Below, in pieces: positions 1-9,240 of a DNA stretch of 64,000 bases; position 1 is the stretch's first letter, and each line of letters starts with the position of its first letter. The translations under genes were made by a program, and so were the position numbers. The notes beneath the pieces were generated by a model, which made no database searches, was not told the origin of the DNA, and saw only the letters and a list, made by a program, of their open reading frames with translations. This stretch comes from Prinsepia uniflora (Eukaryota; Streptophyta; Magnoliopsida; Rosales; Rosaceae). Where the stretch lies: NCBI GenBank assembly GCA_032719365.1, contig CM064868.1:72901766-72965765 (forward strand), read 5' to 3'.

Positions 1-1032
1 AAGTGTGAGAACTCAGCCCAAAACCATAGAATATCAAAATCCGTAATCCAGAACCAAGTGGGCCACTGCCCAAATCCATAAACACAACTTCATAAACACC
101 GAAATAAGATTTCATAAATCCAATAATCCATATTTACCACATAACCATCCTCGGCATCCCAGATGCCTAGCGTCCCAGACGCTTGACGTCTCAGACGTCA
201 TATCTCACGGTATAAGAAACTCGTGCTTCCCGGGGTCTCTCCGGGTCCATATCTCTAACATCCCAGATGTCTGACGTCTCAGACTTCTAATCATAGCAAT
301 CCTGCTCCTGAGTCACTATACGGTCCACTAGCTCCGTATAATGAACCCTCGCAGGCAATGTACCGTGAATTCTCTAGTGTCCCAGACACCTTTAGGAGAC
401 CATCCATAGATCCTCGTATCAAGATGGTATATGGAAAACAGTTTTATAAAGCCATTTCAAAACATCTTAAAGGGCCCTGCCCGAAATTTCCATAAAATAT
501 CACAAATCCATTTAAGGTCCCCAACCCGAAATCGCATTTATGAAACATTGGGTCCCAGACCCGAAATCACATTTATAAATCACAACTGGGCCTCATGCCT
601 GATTTCGTAAACCAACTGGGCCCCCGGCCCGATCACATAACTCAAAGGGGTCTTAGCCTGATTTCGTAAACCAACTGGGCTCCCAGCCCGATCACATAAT
701 TCAAATGGGTCTCATGCCCGAGTTCATCTTTCCAAAACCAAAACCAATTCATCAAACTACCAATGAAACCATAAGCACGTAAAACTACAGTAAAACCATA
801 AACCTCGAAATACGTGCAAATAAGGGATTACCTCAAAATACGTGCAACCATGTAAATCACCAATGCCACAATCATCACTATAGAAATCACATATATAAAA
901 CATATAAAACAGTTATGCATACATCACAGTTTAAAAAATATTGTTCACTCACAGACCGTCATACGCTACGACCTCGATACGCGTGTCATAAGCCTTCCCG
1001 AGCCACAACACTATCATCGGGACTTCCAAGCC
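1..1032 (-). mobile_element. Minus-strand Ty3-type LTR, left part (interrupted)
   Basis: This is the 3' portion of a minus-oriented LTR that enters from outside the window. It continues at 4401-5662 after an insertion. It contains the family's micro-hairpin units of the GCATCCCAGATGC type around 150-215, GGGCC/GGCCC units around 580-735, and the CACTCACAG arm near 945-955. No coding capacity is seen. The break at 1032 is followed by the TG of a plus-strand LTR. The 5 bases AAGCC at 1028-1032 recur at 4396-4400. Confidence 0.8.
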
Positions 1033-1548
1033 TGTAACGACCCGTCCCAAATTCCAGGATTAGATTAGTGACCAATCACGATTAGTGAGGCTAATCCGTG
1101 ATTAGTTGGGCGAAATCGGACGAACGATGCGAAATGACCGTTTTGCCCTTAGTGGTGGCAAAACGTTGACTTTTCAATCAGGCGGTCAAATGGACTTTGA
1201 CCGATGACCGTGACGTAGTTCGTGACGTCACGAGTTCATAGACAGGTGGTACGTTCAATTCCGACGTTCGTGGAAGAAGTTATGACGTTCGGAAGTTTAG
1301 GGGCATTTTGGTAATTTGGGTGAATAGGAGGTCAAATGTTGACTTTTTGACCGGGAGGTCCGATGGCCGAGGGTCGAAGACCGTTACGTAGATAAAGACG
1401 ATACGAATCCATAGGCAGGCGGCACACTGAAATCGGACTTCGAACGGGAGAGTTATGGGTCACGGAAGTTCGATTTCACTATGCACGAACTTCGAGACGG
1501 AGACGTTTCGGCGAAATCTGATTGGGTGGATATTTTAGTGGGCCCCAT

Positions 1549-1574
1549 GGATGAGTGACAAGTGTCACTCATCC
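1549..1574. promoter_or_regulatory. Conserved 26-bp palindrome upstream of LTR TATA
   Basis: A 12-base arm beginning GGATGAGTGACA is followed by AG and its exact reverse complement. The same palindrome, or a near copy, occurs at the equivalent place in most LTRs here: 5292-5317, 15734-15759, 22255-22280, 29383-29408, 33499-33522, 41439-41464, 47907-47932 and 60001-60026. In this copy it lies about 30 bp upstream of the TATA box. A regulatory role is inferred from conservation and position only. Confidence 0.6.
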
Positions 1575-1603
1575 CATTGACTTGATCCCCCAAAATGTGG
1601 ATC

Positions 1604-1610
1604 TATATAA
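1604..1610 (+). promoter_or_regulatory. Putative LTR TATA box
   Basis: TATATAA lies inside an AT-rich tract (about 1600-1640) downstream of the conserved palindrome. It precedes a CT-rich leader-like stretch (about 1650-1760). This is the expected layout of an LTR U3/R promoter. Transcription start is not shown. Confidence 0.5.
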
Positions 1611-2329
1611 TTAATTAATATTATTTAATTATTTTTTAAACCAAACCCACCCATCATTCAATCTTAACCATTCATTTCAATTCTATCTTAAATCCTCACC
1701 CTCCATCTCTCATTCCCTCATCTGATCACACCATCTCCTTCTCTCTTCTCTTCCACGGCACCATCACCATTTTCATTTCATTTTCTTCCTTTTCCTTCAC
1801 AAAAACCCGAAAACCCCATTAACCCATATTCTCCATTTTCTTCAAAACACACAACACACATCCCCTCACCACCTGTGATTGAGACCAGAGTGATAGTGTG
1901 AGTGAGACGAGGAAGGACTGGACGGAGGCGGCCAGAGCCACGGCGGCTCACGGCGGGAGGAAACCCGAAAAGGTAGGTTAGGGGTTTGAAATTCAAAACT
2001 TGGGTTTTATGGGTCTTGGATCGAAACTAATGATTTGGTTGGGTTTTTGGGGACTCGAGGAGGCTAATAGGATCAAAAGGAACGGTTGAGGACGGCGGTG
2101 CAGCCCAGACGGACGGCTGAAAGCTGGGCGACTGTTCTTGGCATCACAGGTAATTACCTCGACCCGTTTTCTAGTTTTTAAACCCATAGAACTCTAGGTT
2201 AGATTGAGACGAGTAGAATGGGACAAACGGGAGGAGAAATGGTGGCCGGAGCAGGGAGAACCGGCCGGGTCAAGCCGCGGGTCACGGCGACCCGGTTACT
2301 GGTATTCGGGTCGACCCGCGGGAGGACAG

Positions 2330-2705
2330 AGATGACAGGTGACGTCATCCTGCTGACGTCATCATGTCAGGGATGACGTCAGCATTGTCAGATCTGACAA
2401 TGTCAGCTGACATGTCAGAAAATGGGCCAATAGGAGTGCGACACGTGTCACATGTCAGTGCACAGTCAGCACTGACATGTCAGTGACGTGGCCCAATCAG
2501 GGGCTGACACGTGGCGCTGACATGGACCAGTGCCGTGATGACACGTGGCACATGTCAGACTGCCACATGGCACTGACAGCACAGTGACATGGACCAGTGG
2601 GAGCTTGACATGTGGCACGTGTCAGAGTCTGACATGTCAGACCTGACAGCTGTCAGATGACGTCAGCATGACGTCATGCTGACGTTAGCGATGACGTCAG
2701 CAGGT
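2330..2705 (+). repeat. TGACGTCA / TGACATGTCA / CACGTG motif cluster in LTR
   Basis: About 375 bp is built almost wholly from overlapping short palindromes: TGACGTCA, TGACATGTCA, ACACGTGT and spaced variants of TGACA and TGTCA. TGACGTCA and CACGTG are established core sites for plant bZIP factors; G-box is also bound by bHLH. Related blocks lie at 13770-13925 (minus LTR), 23455-23790 and 34200-34485. Confidence 0.65.
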
Positions 2706-3411
2706 ACGGTAGCTGGCGGGTGAAGCCCACGCGCAACCACTTCAGGCAGCGCGTGAGGGCGCGTGGCAGGGAATCTGGGGAAGGTTCCAACATACGAAAT
2801 CTTCTATTCGATGTAACGAACATTTTGAGACTGGTTTCGTGTCGATCGGACACCGTCTCGATATGTTTCGGGGCATCGGAAGGTTTAGGTTCGGGATTAA
2901 AAATAGTTAAAAATACGGGAAAATTACGGGGCTTTGGTAGGAGGTTAATTAAGTAGTTAGTAACCTTCTCTTATGATTTGGACAGGTTTGGGAGTCCCGG
3001 TGACGGTGATCGGCTCGGGGAGCCGTATGGCACGCAAATTGAGGCGGCAGCTCGGACGGTCTGTGAGTGGACCTTGTTTTCTAAATTGGTGCATGCATAA
3101 ATGTTTATTATATGTTTTATTACTTGTTTGATGATGCCATGTGTGCATTTGTATGTGTTACGTATAAGCACGTATTTCGAGGTTTCGGCCTTATACGGTG
3201 CTTATACGGGTCTGTATTTCTTTATTGGTTTTAATGAAATGGCTTTGGATTTATAAAAGGATAAACTCAGGTATGAGACCCATTTGGTTTTGTCTCGGGC
3301 ATATGACCTCAGATTCCGGGCACGGTGCCCAGTTGATGTCCTATGTTCGGGTACGAGACCCAGTCACTTTACGGTTTTGATTTCAGGTCAGGGAACCTTA
3401 AATGGATTCCC

Positions 3412-3596
3412 AGGTTCATGACGGTTTATGGGAACCGGCATGAACCCTTGTTATGGTTTTGTGGTTCATGACGGTTTATGGGAACCGGCATGAACCCTTG
3501 TTGGTTATTACGGTACATGACGGTTTATGGGAACCGGCATGTTACCTGATTATGGATATTATGGATCATGACGGTTCAGGGGAACCGGTCATGAAT
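3412..3596 (+). repeat. Tandem hairpin array (GTTCATG...CATGAAC units)
   Basis: Three to four imperfect copies spaced about 50 bp apart each hold GTTCATGACGGTT, a short loop, then AACCG and CATGAAC. Each unit can fold into a stem of about 12 bp. Single or degenerate versions recur in the LARD LTRs near 40080-40115 and 46500-46565. Confidence 0.7.
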
Positions 3597-4400
3597 GTTT
3601 ATGTTATGTATATATATGTTCATCTACCTTCCTTTACTTCTATTATCTCCTCCGGGGAGGGTCGTTGGCCTGGGTGGACCCCGGAGTAGTCACGGAGCGC
3701 CGACTGAGTGGAGTCACCCCCCAATTGGGTTCCTTACTCTCAGGAAGGCTATGGTTACTATTACCTCGGGTAGGGTCAGTGGTCTGCGGACATTGACCTT
3801 GACTTTGAGATGACTCGGATTGAGACCCGGGTAGCACGCGCGTAGCTTTGGATACCGTGACAGGATTGGTTGTGTGACTTATATATATGCATGTGATGTA
3901 TATATGATATATGATATGTGGTGTGCACAGGTGTGCACAGGATTTGAGCAGTGGCTCGTGTACTTGGTTTCTTTATGGTTTGGGGCCGAGTCCCTTATGG
4001 ATTTGGGCAGTGGCCCGTATGGTCGTTTTCATTGTGGTCCCTTTGACCTTGGTTTCCATCTGCTTTGGGCTTAGTCCCACATATGGTTTGTTTTGGATAA
4101 ATGGTTTTCGAATGCATGCATGCTTTTTAGTGGAGGGTACAAATGTCTTATGAAATGTTTTTATAAACTTTTGTTTTGTCCACTCACAGCTTTTAATGTT
4201 TTGACTGCCCTTCAGGTTGACATCGGATGTGGACTGTAGCAGAGACCGAGATATCACATACCTCCTCCGGATCTTGGCGTACTCTGATAGCCCGGGAGGG
4301 CAGAGGTCGGAAATATCCCTTGTTTAACACTTCGTGTCAGACGGGAGCAAGGTCATCCCGCACTAATCCCGGGGGGATTGGGATGGGTCCTGTCAAAGCC

Positions 4401-5662
4401 TGTCCAAACTATACTAGAGGGTTACTAACTACCTCATTAACCTCTCATTAAATCCCCGTAATTTTTCCAAATTTTTAAACGTATTTTACATAGACTTTAA
4501 ACCTTCGAATAGATGATTTCACATGTTGAACACTTTCCTAAAAAGTCCCCCACGCGCCACCACGTGCTGCCCAAAGACACGTCGCGTGGACCTCACTCGT
4601 CTGCACTGTTCATCGTCTTCCTCGAGTGAACCCGGTTCTCTGGTTCGGTCCGGTTCAGCCGAACCGACCCGGCCAGTTCTCACAACTCCGGCCACCATTC
4701 TCCTCCCTGTTTTTTCTTATGTCATCGTCTCATCCATCCCCATCGATTAGTGGTTTTAAAATCAAGAAATAAAGTCGATATCATACCTTTTCATGGAGGA
4801 ACAGCAACCGGCCACCAGCAACTCGTTCCTACCATCGACTCTGGCCGCCCTAGACCTCGAAACCAGCATCAAACGACTCGTTTGAGTCCTAGGAACATGA
4901 CCATGTCCCCCAAATTGATCCATAAGCCTTGAAACCCAGCTTCCATTTTTTTGAACCAAAACTCCACCGCGTAGGGTTGCCAGCCATCGTACACCGTCGT
5001 CCATTCTGTTAGCACCGTCGTGCTCTCCTCATCTCCCTCTCTCACTCTTCTTTTCACCCCATCCCCCGTAGACCAAGGTTTGTGAAGGTTGAGGTGGTAT
5101 ATGTTTATGTGGGTTTTATGGTTTGAAGAAAAATAGAGAAGAAGATGATGCTGATGCGCGGGGGAGAGAGAGAGAGAGAGAAATATCAGTGAAAATTATA
5201 AAATAATAATATAATAATTAATTATATATTTTAACCCTTAATTAATCACCCAATCCTAGGCTAGATCCACTTTTTAGGGAAGCCATCAATGGGATGAGTG
5301 ACACTTGTCACTCATCCAAAGGCCCCACACAAAATATCTGCTCAATCAGATTTTAAATAATATTTAATTTGAATCTCGAGACGTGAGTTCCCTATTTCGA
5401 TCCCATGACCATAACTTCTCCGTTCGACGTCCGATTTCGACGTGTCGCCTGTCTACGGACTCGTGAAGTCCCGATCTACGTCACGATCATTGGTCCTCGT
5501 ACGTTTGACTCCCCAAGTCAAAAGTCAACATTTTGCCCAATTCTAGGGGCAAAATGGTCATTTTACACCATCCGTCCGAATTCTCTCAATTAATCCCCGA
5601 TTACTCATTCTAGACTATAATTAATTAATATTTAATCCCGATATTCGGGACGGGTTGTTACA
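4401..5662 (-). mobile_element. Minus-strand Ty3-type LTR, right part with 5' terminus
   Basis: This continues the LTR at 1-1032. Its right end at 5662 is the LTR start read on the minus strand (GGGACGGGTTGTTACA on plus). The conserved palindrome is at 5292-5317. A GA-repeat tract lies near 5164-5182. It abuts the LINE remnant. The other outer end is outside the window, so whether it is a solo LTR cannot be decided. Confidence 0.8.
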
Positions 5663-6531
5663 TAAATACTGAATGCAAAACAAGTGCAAGGAAGCTCTTG
5701 GGGATGGAATGGGATCCTTCATGGGCTCCTAGTTCTCAATGCTGGGATCAGATGGCGGATTGGAGATGGTACATAGGTCCGGGTTTTTTCTGATTCGTGG
5801 TTGGGCACATGTAGACCCTTTCTACCCTTGTCACTACATGCTCTTATTCCACCTTTGGTTGCTGATCTTATGGAGGATGGAGGCAAGTGTTGGAACCCTA
5901 ACCTTGTTGCTACGGTTTTCAATCAGGCAAAGGCACAATGTATTTTAGCTTGTCACTTAACTATTTGGGTTATCCTGGTCGTCTTATTCGGCACTATGTC
6001 AGTATTGGAGGGTATATGGTGAAGTCCGGCTACTTTGTAGCACTTAACTTATTAAATAATGGTGAATTCAGGCGGAAACAAGGCTCCAGTGAATCTAGCT
6101 ATTCGAACCAACAAAGTGATCTTTGGGACTCCATCTGGTCAGCGTTGGTGCCTTCAAAGCTACATTTATTTGTGTGGCAATGTATTAAGGAATATTTGGC
6201 CGTAAGGGAAAATTTGGTTAAATGACGTATTTTAGTGGACACTTTATGTCGTAGTGTGGAAAAGTAAAGGAGACTCATGTACATTTACTTTTCCAACGCA
6301 AATTTGCTCAGTTATTCTAGATTGGCTGCCCTTTGCAGATTGATTTGGGTGGTTTGATGGGTGAAGATTTTGAGTGATATTGGCGGACTATCGTCCAAAA
6401 ATGTTCTTTACATGATAGTAATGAAAGGTTCATACATCGCCTCAACTTTGGCCTTTGGCGCTTATGGAAGTGCCAAAATTTGCGGTGTTATAATAATTGT
6501 CTGCATAAGACCCATGTCTTGGGAAGAACGG
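5663..6531 (+). pseudogene. LINE 3' fragment: RT C-terminal zinc-binding (zf-RVT) region
   Basis: Broken plus-strand frames encode pieces typical of the C-terminal part of plant LINE ORF2. First comes a WRIGDGT-like and FSDSWL-like stretch around 5755-5800. Then come GGYMVKSGYF at about 6010-6040 and LWDSIWSALVPSKLHLFVWQ at about 6121-6180. Together they match the zf-RVT domain found after LINE reverse transcriptase. Several frame changes and stops separate the pieces, and the RT domain itself is missing on the left. The fragment is cut at about 6531 by a Cassandra-like insertion and resumes at 7519. Confidence 0.75.
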
Positions 6532-7518
6532 TGAACAATCTCACATCGCTCGGGGAGGGAAATGTCAAGTGTCTTATATGTGTGAGAACGTATTTATCTA
6601 GCACAAGACCTTTTGGGAGCTCACTAGTTTTGGGTTTGGTTGGAACTCTAAAGTTAAGCGAGTTTGGGCTAGAGAAATCCCAGAAAGGGTGACCTACTAG
6701 GAAATTGTGCGTGATTTCCCAGAAACAAAACCGTGAAACAATCCCACATTACTCAGGGAGGGAAAAGTGAAGGGTCTTATATGTGTGGGCACGTATGTAA
6801 CGACCCGTCCCGGAAGTCAGGATTTAGGAAGTGATTAGTGACGGATTAGTTGAGTTAATCGGTGGTTAGTTGGTGATTTTTGGACTTTGGGCGTAGAATG
6901 ACAATTTTGCCCCTAGTTTGGGTAAATTGTTGACTTTTAATTCGGACAGTCAATTGGGCATTGGCCGATAACTGTGACGTAGTTTGGGATGTCACGAGTC
7001 CGTAGACAGGTGGCACGCCCGATTCCGACATCCGAGAAGGAAGTTATGATGTTCTGAAGGTTGAGGGCATTACCGTAATTTGGTTAAACGAAGGGGAAAC
7101 GTTGACTTTTCGCACGACAAGGTTTTTACATGTAGACTGAGGACCATTAGTTAGATCTCGTCGTCCTGAGTTCATTTGGACGGTCGGATCGAAAATCCCT
7201 TGTCCGACTTACGTGTCACATGGAGGTTAGACATCCGTTTAGCCTTTGTGTCATGCGTAAGTTAGACGGGAGCAGGGTTTAGCCCTTAATCCTGGGGGAT
7301 TAGGGATGTGCCCTGACAACGTATCTATCTAGTACGAGGCCTTTTGGGAGCTCACTGGCTTTGAGCTTGGTTGGAACTCTAAAGTTAAGCGATTTTGGGC
7401 TGGAGAAATCCCATGATGGGTGACTTACTGGGAAGTTTTGCGCGAGTTCTCAAAAACAAAATTGTGAGGGCTAGGCCCAAAACGGACAATGTCGTGTTAG
7501 ATAGGTCGGGTCGTGACA
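6532..7518 (+). mobile_element. Cassandra-like TRIM, tandem LTR dimer carrying 5S rRNA-like sequence
   Basis: Two tandem copies (6532-6733 and 6734-7518, the second interrupted) each hold a 5S rRNA-like segment. One is at about 6612-6712 and the other at about 7343-7442. Both keep the internal control signature AGTTAAGCG and the GGGTGAC...GGAA block of plant 5S genes. Cassandra elements are established TRIM retrotransposons whose LTRs carry 5S rRNA promoters. The second copy ends GGTCGGGTCGTGACA. The first copy lacks this tail and runs into the second. No internal region and no clear target duplication are visible. It splits the LINE remnant. Confidence 0.78.
6796..7318 (+). mobile_element. 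523-bp internally deleted LTR derivative, TSD ACGTA
   Basis: It begins TGTAACGACCCGTCCC and ends GCCCTGACA, with ACGTA duplicated at 6791-6795 and 7319-7323. Roughly the first 330 bp match the start of the large LTRs. The last 80 bp match the LTR end, including AGACGGGAGCAGG. The 2-3 kb middle, including the complementary arms and hairpin arrays, is missing. The perfect duplication suggests it inserted at this size, or as a solo LTR that later lost its middle. Confidence 0.85.
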
Positions 7519-8195
7519 GTTTGGGTTTCGCACGGCCAGGTTAGAGAAACCTTCACTCGTACAAACGGTCTCACAGTCTGTGGTGGCTAGCCGACCTAGC
7601 TCATGTTGGCGTCGCCCTCCGGACGGTCTCATAGTGATGGTGCTTTTTCTGCTATGGATGGCCATAGAGCATATGGTTGGGTTTGCAGATCTAGTATGGG
7701 TGAATTCATTGCAGCAAGAAGGGAATGGGGTTTCCCCTGTGCGAGTTTTATGCTTTGCGTGCTGCAATGCTTGCGTGTGCAAAGTATGACTACAAGAGGG
7801 TTATCCTTGAGACGGATTCACAAGTGTTGGTGAAGTATGTTACAACTGGTTGTGATGTAGAGGCCAACCTTGAAGGAGTTATACATGATATTGTTATCCT
7901 TGAGACTGATTCGTAAGTATCGGTGAAATATGTTACAACTGTCTGTGATGTGGAGGCCAACCTTAAAGGAGTTATATATGATATTCTTGGGTTGTAGACA
8001 ATCTTTGAGATTGTTCAACTCAAGTACACCTATCGTAAACACAACACTACAATACATCAGGTTGCAACTTTTAGTAAGCAGGCTAGCCGCTTTTTTAGAT
8101 GAGAAGGCCTTGAGCCCCCATGGTTGTTTTATTTTTTTTAGCTAAACATGTAAACATTGTTATTCGCCTTGATTAATGAAATTGAAAAAAAATTA
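7519..8195 (+). pseudogene. LINE 3' end: RNase H (RVT_3) remnant and tail
   Basis: Plus-strand frames give DGAFSAMDGHRAYGW followed by FIAARR at about 7640-7720. After a frameshift they give ALRAAMLACAKYDYKRVILE and TDSQVLVKY at about 7740-7840. This pattern is characteristic of the RVT_3 RNase H domain at the end of plant LINE ORF2. Stops and frameshifts make it non-functional. The domain carries a 93-bp tandem duplication. The sequence ends in a short A-rich tail near 8184-8195 after a TTGATTAATGAAATT stretch usual for plant LINE ends. Confidence 0.75.
7803..7988 (+). repeat. 93-bp in-frame tandem duplication in LINE RNase H
   Basis: ATCCTTGAGACGGATTC at 7803 recurs as ATCCTTGAGACTGATTC at 7896. 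The following 93 bp match with scattered substitutions. The period equals 31 codons, so the frame is kept, although the second copy has acquired a TAA. The divergence indicates an old event. Confidence 0.8.
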
Positions 8196-8382
8196 ACAAT
8201 AAACTTACCGTGACTATAATACCCTTATGAAAGGACAGGAATAGAGTTCATGAGAGAAATCGGAAGCAACCCTCTCTTTTCACATTGAAAGAAAGAAAAA
8301 TCCCAAACCATTTTGTCTAGACAGAAACAAATAGTTTACACTTGAATACTCTAAACAAATAGTTAAACTTGAATACTCCAAA

Positions 8383-9078
8383 CTAGACCCCAAAGTTATG
8401 ATAGCCACCAAATTGACCACCGTCCTGACCGCCAAAACTAGTGGTCATCATCGGCACCTGACAAAGCCGATGAACTGTTGGAACCGGCGGCAGCGTCCCC
8501 TGTTTCAATGTCCCGTTCAAAATCCTCACTTCATGAAGCCGAGCCGCCACGTTCTTCCTCACATCCTCCAATGCCATCAAGTAATGTTCAACTTCCGGCA
8601 AATCCAACGTATCAAAATCAACACACCCATCCTCCCACCAAAACCTCTCCCCATAACCACCCATCACCATCTTCTTCATTTTCGCTGCCTCCTTCACCTC
8701 CACAACCCTCCTCTTCTGCTCCTCCAACTCCCTAATCGCCTCCATGTATTCTTTGTTAAACTCCGCAACAGGAACTCTATTAGGGTTTTGGTCTACCACA
8801 GTGTCTGATGACACCGTGGTAGGAGTGGCCCCGCTGCGAAAGCAATCTATTACGGCCTCCACGTTAGGGTGGCCGTAGCAAAACACTTTTCCTGCGGACG
8901 AGAAAACAATGACTGCCACATCAGCCCCGCACAAAACACTCAGCTCCGCCGCCTTCTTGAATATGCCGGAGCGGCGTTTGGAGAAGGTAACTTGCTTGTT
9001 GTTGAGGTTTTCAAGCTTCTTGATCTCAATTCTCCTGCGGCCTTGAGTCCTCTTGGGAAGTTTCTTCAAGATAACCAT
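8383..9078 (-). CDS. Type I (M-alpha, AGL62/AGL61-like) MADS-box transcription factor
   Basis: A single uninterrupted frame of 231 aa, with no intron, as is usual for type I MADS genes. Residues about 9-70 form a full MADS domain: GRRRIEIKKLENLNNKQVTF, then SKRRSGIFKKAAELSVLCGA, then VAVIVFSSAGKVFCYGHP. The GHP after the domain is typical of the AGL62/AGL61 group. Residues about 110-145 are charged and predicted to form a coiled coil. Residues about 150-195 (FWWEDGCVDFD, then LPEVEHYLMALEDVRKNVAA) match the C-terminal block of this group. The tail is Gly/Phe rich (FGGQDGGQFGGYHNFGV). Family members act in the nucleus, many in female gametophyte or endosperm development. The exact orthologue is not resolved. 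The gene lies between a LINE relic and an AT-rich spacer and shows no disabling change. Confidence 0.9.
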   Translation of the reverse strand: MVILKKLPKRTQGRRRIEIKKLENLNNKQVTFSKRRSGIFKKAAELSVLCGADVAVIVFSSAGKVFCYGHPNVEAVIDCFRSGATPTTVSSDTVVDQNPNRVPVAEFNKEYMEAIRELEEQKRRVVEVKEAAKMKKMVMGGYGERFWWEDGCVDFDTLDLPEVEHYLMALEDVRKNVAARLHEVRILNGTLKQGTLPPVPTVHRLCQVPMMTTSFGGQDGGQFGGYHNFGV

Positions 9079-9240
9079 GGCGATAATAATAGGGAATATT
9101 AAGATCGATCAAAGAGAAATTAAGATTAATACTAACTTATTATAATCTCACTACTTTATTTTCCCTTTTAGCATATATATATATATAATATAATATAATA
9201 TCTATTATATCTATATATATATATATAGTAATAAAGTTTG
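9079..9240 (-). promoter_or_regulatory. AT-rich 5' flank of the MADS-box gene
   Basis: The 90 bp next to the ATG are a plain leader-like sequence. A long TA microsatellite at 9172-9230 then offers several TATA-like sequences about 95-150 bp upstream of the start codon. Which one is used cannot be told from sequence. No good CArG box (CC, six A/T, GG) was seen close to the start. Confidence 0.35.

Larger units (their letters stand above)
1033..4395 (+). mobile_element. Solo LTR of the large Ty3/gypsy LTR family (3.36 kb), TSD AAGCC
   Basis: It starts TGTAACGACCCGTCCC and ends GGATGGGTCCTGTCA. Perfect 5-bp target duplications AAGCC flank it at 1028-1032 and 4396-4400. There is no primer-binding site, gag or pol, so it is a solo LTR left by LTR-LTR recombination. 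Inside are a 26-bp palindrome (1549-1574), a TATA box (1604-1610), a TGACGTCA/CACGTG-rich block (2330-2705), a GTGAGT donor-like site (3063), a tandem hairpin array (3412-3596), and a complementary GTCCACTCACAG arm (4178-4189) followed by a CAG acceptor-like site (4215). Small ORFs in it look like chance frames. Confidence 0.92.

Noticed and set aside
6612..6712. Functional 5S rRNA gene
   Set aside because: Only part of 5S is matched, with many changes, and it sits in tandem within Cassandra-like LTR sequence.
8398..8808. 136-codon plus-strand frame
   Set aside because: It is the antisense shadow of the MADS-box gene, His/Pro-rich and without a domain.
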